From DASQBT01 sp049578545 (GTDB taxonomy: Bacteria; Pseudomonadota; Gammaproteobacteria; Burkholderiales; Thiobacillaceae), in the NCBI GenBank assembly GCA_049578545.1, contig JBAUMF010000100.1, positions 1 through 8,159 on the forward strand: a stretch of 8,159 nt of DNA. Reading direction: 5' to 3'. Shown here piece after piece: positions 1 through 6,422 of this stretch. Positions within the stretch are counted from its first letter, which is position 1. Every line of letters begins with the position of its first letter. Below the pieces are notes generated by a model. The model saw only the letters and a list, made by a program, of their open reading frames with translations. It searched no databases and was not told where the DNA came from. Position numbers and translations under genes: made by a program.

Positions 1-2
1 AC

Positions 3-176
3 GCGTTGCGGCGCAGTCGCTCCGATAGGTGGATCGCGGGCGTGTGTGGCGGGATTGCGCGCGCCACTGGAGCGGAATCTTGGCTATGGCGGCTTCTGTT
101 CTCCATTCTCTTCTTTTTTGGCGGCGCAGGCCTGCTGCTTTATGTCCTATTGTGGATATTCGTGCCGGTCGAGTGA
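3..176 (+). CDS. PspC-domain membrane protein, C-terminal part (5' end outside window)
   Basis: An open frame enters from the left edge and ends at TGA 174-176, giving 57 residues. It reads RSDRWIAGVCGGIA, then a strongly hydrophobic segment (LLFSILFFFGGAGLLLYVLLWIFVP). The pattern of basic residues, a GVCGGIA turn, a transmembrane helix and a final W-x-F/I-P motif is the hallmark of the PspC (phage shock protein C) domain. Such domains sit in the inner membrane and, in PspC proper, take part in envelope-stress signalling. The start and any upstream domain are cut off, so I cannot tell whether this is PspC of a psp operon, a stand-alone PspC-domain protein or a longer fusion. No psp partner gene is visible downstream. 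The domain call is made from recognised motifs; the cellular role is inferred from the family. Confidence 0.75.
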   Translation, partial: ALRRSRSDRWIAGVCGGIARATGAESWLWRLLFSILFFFGGAGLLLYVLLWIFVPVE

Positions 177-491
177 TGCAATGAGCCAGATGTGAATTAT
201 GAACGCGGCCGTTGAAGGCTAAATAACCTTGGGGCGGCTATCATCACTCCCAGTCCGGCCATGAACCGTCACTGGCAGCAGTCGGCTTTGTGGCCGATTG
301 TTCCCGGTCGGCGTGCATGCGCATACCACTGGTGCCGCGGCACCGAGAACACGTCAGTGCGGAAGCGAACAGACCGCGCACAGAAAGGCGCCTACAGTTC
401 GCCAGTCGGTTCGACACGGGCACACCCCGCAGAAGGGTTCCCATAGCGAGACCGTTTCGCTGCCACCGCAGCTAGAGACCAGGTCAGGATT
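177..491. other. gene-poor intergenic stretch
   Basis: No convincing gene is seen between the PspC-domain stop and the Tat-like frame. Several overlapping short frames exist, but none has a plausible ribosome site or recognisable motif. There is a perfect 14-bp palindrome, GGTGCCGCGGCACC, at 331-344. A small dyad, AAGG/CCTT, around 215-230 is too weak to call a terminator. Confidence 0.5.
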
Positions 492-572
492 GTGATCATC
501 ACGCGCAGACAGTTCATATCTTCAGCACCCGCGATCTTGGGCGGATCGTCCGGGACAAAGGAACTTGAATGA
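492..572 (+). pseudogene. orphan twin-arginine signal-peptide-like frame
   Basis: A 26-codon frame starts at GTG 492 and reads MIITRRQFISSAPAILGG followed by a short polar tail, ending at TGA 570-572. TRRQFI followed by a small-residue/hydrophobic stretch with an A-P-A cleavage-like site resembles the N terminus of Tat-exported proteins. The frame stops right after the would-be signal peptide, so no mature protein remains. Its stop overlaps the ATG of the next gene (ATGA). It may be the remnant of a deleted Tat substrate fused by chance to this spot, or a short leader translated just ahead of the downstream gene. The upstream frame is closed by TAG at 444-446. There is only a weak AGG-type ribosome site. 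The resemblance is seen directly; the pseudogene status is inferred. Confidence 0.4.
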
Positions 573-1447
573 CGTGGCTGTTGTGGATCGGCCTGGTTCT
601 AAGCTTGCTGGCGATTGCTGCTGTCGGCCTCTCTGCCTATGGGTCCAAACGGTGGACCGAATCAATGCGGATGCTGACCAGCAGGCTCGATGCGGCCCGA
701 GCTAACGAGAAGGTGAGGCCGCCGTCTTCCCCCGCGAACATCGAATGGCGCGAACTCGAAGGCCTGCCTGCGCCAGTGCAGCGCTATTTCCGCGCGGCGC
801 TGAAGGAAGGGCAGCCCATCATCGCCGCCGTCACGGTCGAACTCGTCGGCACCATTAACCTCTCCGCCACTGAAGAGCGGTGGAAGCCGTTCACGTCCAG
901 GCAACGGATCGTCACCCGTCGCCCGGGATTCCTGTGGGACGCCCAAGTGTCGATGCTGCCGGGTGTGGTGGTGCGCGTGGTCGACAGCTACATCGCCGGC
1001 GAGGGCCTGCTGCGCGCGGCAATCCTGGGCATGTTCACGGTGGCTGACGTCCGTGGTGGCGGCGAGATTGCCCGCGGCGAATTCATGCGTTACTTTGCCG
1101 AAGCGGCGTGGTACCCGACTGCTCTGTTGCCCAGCCAGGGCGTGCGATGGGAGGCGGTCGACGACGCTTCAGCGAATGCCACCATCGTCGATGGCCCGCT
1201 CACGCTGACCCTGATGTTCAGGTTCAACGATGCCGGCCTGATCGACTCGTTCCGCGCCGAAGCGCGGGGCGCTGGGGTGGGCAAGGAAATGGTTATGGTC
1301 CCTTGGGAAGGCAACTGGTCCGACTACCGGCTGCACGACGGAATGACCGTACCGTTCACTGGCGAGGTGGCATGGATGCGGCCGGAAGGGCGCAAGCCGT
1401 ACTTCCTCGGCGCCATCACGTCACTGACCTACGAGTACTCGCCGTGA
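569..1447 (+). CDS. membrane-anchored DUF6544/DUF6920-like protein, unknown function
   Basis: This 292-aa protein begins with a single hydrophobic segment (about residues 2-23, MTWLLWIGLVLSLLAIAAVG) that looks like an uncleaved signal anchor. A soluble, probably periplasmic, domain follows. Conserved-looking blocks are LPAPVQRYFRAAL (66-78), RRPGFLWDAQVSMLPG (117-132), RYFAEAAWYPTALLP (174-188), a W-x-A-V-D-D stretch (194-199) and PWEGNWSDYRLHDGMTVP (245-262). This arrangement is what I recall for a family of uncharacterised proteins annotated DUF6544 or DUF6920; I am unsure which accession applies. No catalytic motif is evident. The start at 569 is supported by AAAGGAA at 557-563, and the length is full for the family as I know it. 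It is the only intact + strand gene, is not part of the integrase module, and may be ordinary chromosomal DNA. Confidence 0.8.
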   Translation: MTWLLWIGLVLSLLAIAAVGLSAYGSKRWTESMRMLTSRLDAARANEKVRPPSSPANIEWRELEGLPAPVQRYFRAALKEGQPIIAAVTVELVGTINLSATEERWKPFTSRQRIVTRRPGFLWDAQVSMLPGVVVRVVDSYIAGEGLLRAAILGMFTVADVRGGGEIARGEFMRYFAEAAWYPTALLPSQGVRWEAVDDASANATIVDGPLTLTLMFRFNDAGLIDSFRAEARGAGVGKEMVMVPWEGNWSDYRLHDGMTVPFTGEVAWMRPEGRKPYFLGAITSLTYEYSP

Positions 1448-2469
1448 TGCCGCGCCATGCAGTTGCAGGTGCCCGTCGATACTGCCGCCAGTCGAGAATA
1501 TGATGATGCACTTAATCGGCTCGGACTTCCGGTTCTGAGCTGCGCTAAGCGTGGTGCGAGATCAAGGTCGTGCTCGCTACGCACCCGGGTTGTTGGCTGA
1601 CCCAAACCCGCATGAGCGGTGCGCGGGTGCTGGTCCAGTCCAACCTCTGCTGCGCGATGTGAGAGGCAGCTTCCTGGAAGCGCGATCGACTTTGCCGTTG
1701 CCCGCTTCGGGTCGGACTGAGTCGGATGGGTTTTCCGGAAGCCGTCATTCATCTGGATTTCTGATCAACGGCTGGTGTTTGGCACATTGCAGACCTGTTC
1801 TGCTCAGAGCGCCAGCGTCCGCAGTGGCCGACAAGCTGCCCGACGGGCTGGCTTTCGCGATCGTCCGCTCCAAGTGCGATGCTGACTCACAGCCCGGGCA
1901 TTCAATTGGTCTCGTCTGAGATATTGAGTTTCACGATCCGTTGCTGCGCAGCGACCTGCGCTGTTTATAAAGCCGTGTCCTTCAGGTATCAGACTCCCGC
2001 AAATGGCAGCGTGGCAGGCTGTCAGGGTGCTCGAAATCGTTTGAGAAAACGGGTTTACCCTGCCCATTCTGCCCCGCAGGAAACATTTCAAAAACACCCT
2101 GCCACTCTGCCACCGTGCCGCAGCTACAGGCTGAAACCGGGCAGGCTCCGCTCGAACTCCGCGGCCCACTCCGTGTTGTCTGCCGAGCCCCAATGGTCGA
2201 AGTTGACCAGTGAGCACAGCTGCCTGCGACCCCGTTTTGTCACCACCCGACGCGACGCATAGTGATGGTGCCGCCGCAAAGCCCGTCAGACGGCTGTAGT
2301 CGTCGTTCTCGTTCGACGCTCACGGTTATAGGTCTCGGTGATTTCGTCCAGGCAGAAAACCTGCTTTCCAAAGACCGCACTCACGACGCAGCACTTCAGT
2401 GAAAGGCAATTGGAAGGCGAGAGACCATTTCCCTCGCCCCCTCACCCGCCCGCAGCCCACCCTCTACCG
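1448..2469. other. gene-free kilobase, probably decayed DNA
   Basis: This stretch of about 1 kb lies between the stop of the DUF protein and the stop of the leftward primase gene. Open frames on both strands are short, overlap each other, lack good ribosome sites and show no recognisable domain. It contains the repeat cluster at 2005-2119 and a 53-codon - strand frame (2124-2285) of unknown origin. I see no tRNA sequence and no copy of the attachment core. It may hold the eroded left end of the element on its right, but nothing shown here proves that. Confidence 0.5.
2005..2119. repeat. TGGCAG/CTGCCA repeat cluster with a 25-bp imperfect inverted repeat
   Basis: The 25-mer at 2005-2029 (GGCAGCGTGGCAGG then CTGTCAGGGTG) matches the reverse complement of 2095-2119 at 20 of 25 positions. 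Between the arms, CCCTGCCCATTCTGCCCC (2058-2075) is a further direct near-copy of CCCTGCCACTCTGCCACC (2097-2114). The units are about 9-10 bp. The repeated CTGCC blocks resemble iterons or protein-binding arrays near replication genes. Function is inferred only. Confidence 0.5.
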
Positions 2470-5340
2470 CTACGGGGCGGACGAAGAACTACCTGGTGCC
2501 GTGCTGAGAGTAGCTGCCGGATGGCTGCCGGAAACCGACGAAACCGATGAAACCGACACCACCTTCCACTGATCAACGTTTCTGCCAGCGGGCACCTTGT
2601 CAAACTTCAAGCCACCAACGATGCGCCCCGCATGTCTCGCAATCCAGCGTCCCAGACGCTTACGGTTGATCTGTCCGCGTTCATCGGCAATATCAGAAAT
2701 GACCTCGTGGAGTTCAACCACGTCAAGACTTGGACTGGTACGACTGGCCTTCGCAACAACATCGCGAACCATGGTTGGTCTGTTGCCGAAGACGCTGTCC
2801 CAGGCGGCAAGCAGGCGACCAAGCGTTTCACGGTCAGGGTCTGCCGCCATCGAGTTGAACACCGATGTTGCCGGGTCAGAAAGACCAAGCCAGAGCAGGG
2901 GTTGTCGAATCCATTCGCTCCAAGTTTCATAGCTCGCCAGGGGCTTGCAGGGTGTAATCGGGCGACCGGCAATAATCCAGGCGCGGATGATTACCAGTGC
3001 CAGCGATACAAAGTAGCCGCGATTCCCCCGCACCTCCCCCACCGGGTTATTCCTGAACGTTCTTGCCGCTGGTGTTTCACACGCAGGATCGAGCCGGATG
3101 GTCACGCAGCGGCGCGCCATGTCCCGTACTGGATCGACATTGTTTCCAGAGGACAGGAACAGCGTGCGCGTGCCAACGGTCGCGGTCTTGCTGACCCCGA
3201 GAATGCGGCCGGTAATGAATTCATCGGTCAGGGCGCTGCACAAGGTCTTGTGCGGCAGCAAATCGCCCGTCAGGTTGTCGAAGCAGAGCACCGCCGGCGA
3301 TGTCAGTAGCGCTGACAGGAGCAGCTTCAGACACTCCTCATCGGAGGGCGGAAAGTAGGTGGCCGATGGAATGGTCGGCGTGGCAAATGCCGAGATCAAT
3401 GCCGTCAAATAGGTCTTCCCACTGGCAATCTGCGGGGCCTTGACGTGGAACATGGGTGCCTGCGGCAGCGACGGCCGGATCGCAGCCGTCAGCATTGCAG
3501 CCAAAGCCGCCGAGCGATCGGCGTCGTCTGCGAAGCTAAACTCGTCGAGCAACTGCAGGAGGGCGCGTAGGGCCGCCTGCGCATCCGCAGGCGTTGGATC
3601 GGGGGCGACATTGAACGCCGCGTCATCGAAGGTACCAAACAGTCCGGTCGGCTCGTCGTAGCCTGAACGTGTCATCAGGCTGCCATCCGGGCGCAAGTAA
3701 GGCTGCCGTGCGAGACCGTTCAGGACGGACAGATGCTTGTAGCCTTGTGCGCCGTAGAGAATGCCGACGTGGTTACTGGGTGGATCGGTCGGGATAAACC
3801 CGCCCGACCTGGCATCGTATTTCTCCCAGACCGCCACCTCCGCCAGGGCTTTGATGAGCGCCGGCTGGTTGAGCGTCGTGATCAGCTTATCCTTCGTGCT
3901 CGGATCGGTCATGATCGCGACCACCTGCCCGCCCCTCTGATAGTAACGACCGGCGTTCTTCAGTTCGAGTTCGGCGGCATCAAGGATACGGCCGAGTTCC
4001 CCGGGCGAAACGCGTATCGCGGCCTTATGCTTCGCAGCACTGATCGGAATTCCGAGATGGTTTATCAGGGCGCCAATCTTGCGATCGGCGCAGTGTCCAT
4101 GATGGCACTTGAAACCGCCTACCGGATGATGCTCGGTCGGCTCGTAATAGACGGCACCATCATCGGCACCGCCCGTATGCTCGTCCGCCCAAGGACAGGA
4201 AATGTCGTGCTTGCCGTCGGCGAGCGGCTTCTTATAGAGCCCCCTTGCGAGCAAAGTTTCGATGAGGGGATTGACCGATGCGCGGGGCGCATAGACTTCG
4301 TCCTCACCGACACTGACTCTGGCAAGGCGCGATGATGCCTTCGGCTTCGAGACAGTCGGTTGCTGAAGGTCGAGTTTCAACCCATCAGCAATCTGCTCAG
4401 GCGTGTAACGGCGTGCAGGATGCCATTCCACAAGGCGACAGGCGAAGGCCGGCTCATGCTTGCCATTGACCGCTGCGGGAAGGCGCCCATAACGCGTCAG
4501 GGGTCCGCTCGCGCCCGGGTCGCACAGGCCGGCCGCGATGGTCGCTTTGATGAGGGCCTCGGCCAGCGCTCCATCCACAATGGGGGCGGCGAAGAGGTAC
4601 CCCGCCTGGTAGTTTCCCGGACTGGTCTCAATCAACCAGGAAGGCGGCAAACCATTCAGATGGTTACGGTCGCTGGCCTTGGTTCCAATGTCGTCCAACA
4701 TGATTCCATACAGAGCAGCGAATTGCTTCTTCTGACGCTTGTAGGTACCGGCGCCTTCGGGGCTGAATGTTGCCAGCGTGAAATACCAATTCTTATCTGG
4801 GCCATCTGCAGTGGTTACCCCCGCCTCCCAGGCACCGCCTGCCCATCTTGCGGGGAACACCGCCTTCGGGTCGCCCCTGAAGCCGCAGACAAAAGGACGG
4901 GTTCTGCCATCAAGTGTGCCGAAGATGGCGCTCAGAAAGTCCGAATTCGTGACCGTGCTAAAGTCGGTTTCATCGGTTTTGTCGGACGGTGCCGGCACCG
5001 TGACTGGAGCTATCAACGTGGCGACCACGGAAGGTAGCGCGGCCCCTACTGGCGGGCCGACGATGATGGCGTGCTCGCCTGCGTCAAGTTGCGGCCTGGG
5101 TTCGCAACCCGTATGATGAATACGCTTCACGTTGTTCTGGTTTGCCCCGACGCCCTGTTCCAGCAGGGCGTCGGCTTTTGTGTGACCGGATTCAGCGCCG
5201 GTCGTAGGAGCCATGGCGGAATGACTCTTCGTATCGGGGCCTAGAGTGCGCATCGGTGATGCCGCAGTCAAGGCGACGCGGTTTGCTTGAGGCCTGTCCC
5301 CGGGGGCAATGCTCGCTTCAACAGTGGATTGGTGATTCAT
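2470..5340 (-). CDS. RepB-like primase / zinc-finger / AAA+ helicase-like replication protein
   Basis: This 956-aa protein is probably the replication enzyme of the element, making primers and unwinding DNA of the excised form. After a low-complexity N-terminal extension (about 1-134), a RepB-type archaeo-eukaryotic-primase-like domain spans about 135-325. It contains LDDIG (215-219), PPSWLIETSPGNYQ (232-245) and LTRYGRLPAAVNGK (281-294). A CHC2-like zinc motif follows: C382-P-W, H388, then C412 and C417 in FKCHHGHC. The C-terminal ATPase has a variant Walker A, APQIASGKT (635-643), a Walker B-like AVLCFDN (683-689), a sensor-like LSSGNN (729-734) and arginines in MARRC (741-745). It ends with an SVSSVSSVS tail. 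The ATG overlaps the xis stop by 4 nt, indicating coupled translation. It is intact, with no frameshift seen. Overall role is confident from motifs; exact family is not. Plasmid or satellite replicases are the alternatives. Confidence 0.85.
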   Translation of the reverse strand: MNHQSTVEASIAPGDRPQANRVALTAASPMRTLGPDTKSHSAMAPTTGAESGHTKADALLEQGVGANQNNVKRIHHTGCEPRPQLDAGEHAIIVGPPVGAALPSVVATLIAPVTVPAPSDKTDETDFSTVTNSDFLSAIFGTLDGRTRPFVCGFRGDPKAVFPARWAGGAWEAGVTTADGPDKNWYFTLATFSPEGAGTYKRQKKQFAALYGIMLDDIGTKASDRNHLNGLPPSWLIETSPGNYQAGYLFAAPIVDGALAEALIKATIAAGLCDPGASGPLTRYGRLPAAVNGKHEPAFACRLVEWHPARRYTPEQIADGLKLDLQQPTVSKPKASSRLARVSVGEDEVYAPRASVNPLIETLLARGLYKKPLADGKHDISCPWADEHTGGADDGAVYYEPTEHHPVGGFKCHHGHCADRKIGALINHLGIPISAAKHKAAIRVSPGELGRILDAAELELKNAGRYYQRGGQVVAIMTDPSTKDKLITTLNQPALIKALAEVAVWEKYDARSGGFIPTDPPSNHVGILYGAQGYKHLSVLNGLARQPYLRPDGSLMTRSGYDEPTGLFGTFDDAAFNVAPDPTPADAQAALRALLQLLDEFSFADDADRSAALAAMLTAAIRPSLPQAPMFHVKAPQIASGKTYLTALISAFATPTIPSATYFPPSDEECLKLLLSALLTSPAVLCFDNLTGDLLPHKTLCSALTDEFITGRILGVSKTATVGTRTLFLSSGNNVDPVRDMARRCVTIRLDPACETPAARTFRNNPVGEVRGNRGYFVSLALVIIRAWIIAGRPITPCKPLASYETWSEWIRQPLLWLGLSDPATSVFNSMAADPDRETLGRLLAAWDSVFGNRPTMVRDVVAKASRTSPSLDVVELHEVISDIADERGQINRKRLGRWIARHAGRIVGGLKFDKVPAGRNVDQWKVVSVSSVSSVSGSHPAATLSTAPGSSSSAP
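2531..2557 (+). repeat. three tandem 9-bp GAAACCGAY repeats
   Basis: GAAACCGAC, GAAACCGAT and GAAACCGAC follow each other without gaps. They lie inside the 3' end of the primase-helicase gene, where the coding strand reads them as the SVSSVSSVS tail. A closely matching set lies in inverted orientation at 4963-4985 in the 5' part of the same gene. An iteron-like role is inferred. Confidence 0.6.
4963..4985 (-). repeat. inverted partner of the 9-bp GAAACCGAY repeats
   Basis: Read on the - strand this is CCGAC, AAAACCGAT, GAAACCGAC. It matches the reverse complement of 2535-2557 at 22 of 23 positions. It encodes DKTDETD (residues 120-126) just before the primase domain. The same DNA motif yields a quite different peptide at the other end of the gene. 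Confidence 0.6.
5147..5174. terminator. perfect 11-bp hairpin followed by CTTTTG on the + strand
   Basis: CCGACGCCCTG (5147-5157), a 6-nt loop and CAGGGCGTCGG (5164-5174) form a perfect GC-rich stem. On the + strand it is followed by CTTTTG, the shape of a weak intrinsic terminator for antisense transcription. It lies in the non-conserved N-terminal extension of the primase gene, coding for about residues 56-65. It could also act as a structural element in the primase mRNA. Only the hairpin is certain. Confidence 0.4.
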
Positions 5341-5573
5341 TGCTGCACCTCCCCGCCGACCACGTTTCGTTCGATGAAGGCGTCAAGGTCGCTCTGGCGG
5401 TACATTGCTTTCCGGCCTACCCGGATGTATGGCAATCCATACCTGCCGGCCGTTGCCCATTGTGCGAGCGTTTTTTCTTTGACGCCGAGATACTCGGCGG
5501 CTTGGCGCCTGGTTAGCAAGGGCTTGAGCGGCTGGAATCGTGTTGCTTCCCGCCTGGTTGTTTCTGGTTGCAT
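5337..5573 (-). CDS. excisionase / AlpA-type helix-turn-helix protein
   Basis: This 78-aa protein carries a MerR/excisionase-type winged HTH: LLTRRQAAEYLGVKEKTLAQWATAGR (about 19-44), then LPYIRVGRKAMYRQSDLDAFIER (about 47-69). These are the typical HTH_17 elements: recognition helix, basic wing and the closing Y-x-x-S-D-L-x-A-F-I-E helix. Such proteins bind DNA near attachment sites and favour excision, or act as AlpA-like activators of int. A good ribosome site, AAGGAA, precedes the ATG on the - strand (complement of about 5578-5583). The stop overlaps the primase start by 4 nt, so the two are probably one operon. The dyads at 5595-5630 just upstream are candidate autoregulatory operators. 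Family is confident; whether it acts as directionality factor or transcription regulator is inferred. Confidence 0.85.
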   Translation of the reverse strand: MQPETTRREATRFQPLKPLLTRRQAAEYLGVKEKTLAQWATAGRYGLPYIRVGRKAMYRQSDLDAFIERNVVGGEVQQ

Positions 5574-5594
5574 TTTCGTTCCTTTTTATATGGT

Positions 5595-5630
5595 TGATGA
5601 TCATCATGTGCTCCATGATGTTGTCATCAT
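5595..5630. promoter_or_regulatory. two TGATG/CATCA dyads upstream of xis (candidate operators)
   Basis: TGATGATCATCA (5595-5606) is a perfect 12-bp palindrome. ATGATG-TTGT-CATCAT (5615-5630) is a second perfect dyad made of the same hexamer. Their centres are 22 bp apart, about two helical turns, so proteins bound to them would lie on the same DNA face. They sit between the hairpin at 5654-5690 and the xis ribosome site. They could be operators for the Xis-like protein or RNA hairpins. No clear -10/-35 pair was found nearby. Confidence 0.5.
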
Positions 5631-5653
5631 CCCCGGAATGGAACGCAGCTGCA

Positions 5654-5690
5654 GGGCAGTTGAAATGCCATTGTGGCAATTCAACTGCCC
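5654..5690. repeat. long hairpin in the orf234-xis gap
   Basis: GGGCAGTTGAA (5654-5664) pairs perfectly with TTCAACTGCCC (5680-5690). After one A-A mismatch, TGCCA (5666-5670) pairs with TGGCA (5674-5678) around a 3-nt loop. There is no T-tract on the - strand and only TTT on the + strand, so it is a poor intrinsic terminator. It could separate int-orf234 expression from xis-primase, bind a protein, or serve as a single-strand priming site. The structure is certain; the role is not. Confidence 0.6.
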
Positions 5691-5717
5691 TTTACCGTCA
5701 ACGGAAAAAGGGAAATG

Positions 5718-6422
5718 CTAGGGCACGAGCTCTTCGAGCAGCCGATCGCTTTGCCGGACTTCTGCCAGCGAAAGGGCGGCATCGATGAATTCGCGTTTGT
5801 TGTCCCTGAGGATGCCCCGTGTGACGGCGTCCGAAGGGCTGGCATATGCTGAGTATTTGTCGAAGATTTCAACCAGGCGCGCCCCTACCATCCTCTGGGC
5901 ATGCTTGGTCGCCCCGTGACGGCCGTCTTCTTTCTTCAGGTTGGCAACGGCGCTCAGGGAAATATCCTCAATTGCGGTCACTTGATATAGCAGGTCGTGA
6001 AACGTCAGCCCCCGTACTTGGCTCTCCAGGATTGACTTGGATATGTCGCTGAGATTGTCAAGCGCGGTGCCCAAATCTTCCGCAGCTTTGGCGACCGGCA
6101 GCAACTCAGCCCTGACGTTCGCGATTCTGGGACCTTTGTCGTGGACGTCTTCCAATCCAGGCAGCTCGGCTAAGGCCATTTCTATGTCGTGCTTAAGTGC
6201 CAGGGCAAGCGGTGAGTCTGACCGTTCCTTCTGTTGAAGCAGTTGCAAGAACTGGTTCAGTGACCTTGGGTCCACTTGGAACTGCGGCTCGTTGGGATCG
6301 AAAGAGTAAGCAGCCGGATAGTTGGGCATGCGCGGCGCCCGAACTCGCTTAGCAGGCTCCCGCTTTGGCCGGTTGCCGGCCGAATGCCTCTTTGAAGGGG
6401 AGCCTTCGTCTGCGGCCATCAT
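5718..6422 (-). CDS. uncharacterised 234-aa protein encoded next to the integrase
   Basis: I do not recognise a family. The N terminus is short, basic and likely disordered (about residues 9-31, rich in K, R and P). A sequence predicted by eye to be almost entirely alpha-helical follows (about 52-231), for example SLNQFLQLLQQKE, AAEDLGTALDNLSDISKSILE and DNKREFIDAALSLAEV. There are no membrane segments, cysteine clusters or catalytic motifs. The start at 6422 overlaps the integrase stop by 4 nt (ATGA), so translation is probably coupled. A second ATG follows at once at 6419 and cannot be excluded as the start. The position between int and xis suggests a role in recombination control, DNA binding or maintenance of the element, but that is inference from context only. 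A hairpin and dyads follow before xis. Confidence 0.75.
   Translation of the reverse strand: MMAADEGSPSKRHSAGNRPKREPAKRVRAPRMPNYPAAYSFDPNEPQFQVDPRSLNQFLQLLQQKERSDSPLALALKHDIEMALAELPGLEDVHDKGPRIANVRAELLPVAKAAEDLGTALDNLSDISKSILESQVRGLTFHDLLYQVTAIEDISLSAVANLKKEDGRHGATKHAQRMVGARLVEIFDKYSAYASPSDAVTRGILRDNKREFIDAALSLAEVRQSDRLLEELVP

Noticed and set aside
331..344. Perfect palindrome GGTGCCGCGGCACC as an operator or terminator.
   Set aside because: It stands alone, has no T-tract and lies far from any gene start, so a chance palindrome in GC-rich DNA is likely.
1551..2262. Open frames of 120-140 codons on both strands in the gene-free kilobase.
   Set aside because: They overlap each other on opposite strands, lack ribosome sites and motifs, and look like chance frames in GC-rich DNA.
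2124..2285. A 53-codon - strand frame ending in EWAAEFERSLPGFSL that looks protein-like.
   Set aside because: It has no start in good context and I cannot match it to a family. An in-frame stop separates it from a further protein-like stretch upstream, so it may be a remnant but is not supported as a gene.
1448..2469. A left attachment site for the element.
   Set aside because: No copy of the Thr or Ala core, or even TTCGTAATC, was found in this stretch or elsewhere on the left side.
2632..5116. Several long + strand open frames opposite the primase gene, up to 225 codons.
   Set aside because: They are antisense shadows of a gene with clear domains on the - strand; their products show no motifs and have no consistent ribosome sites.
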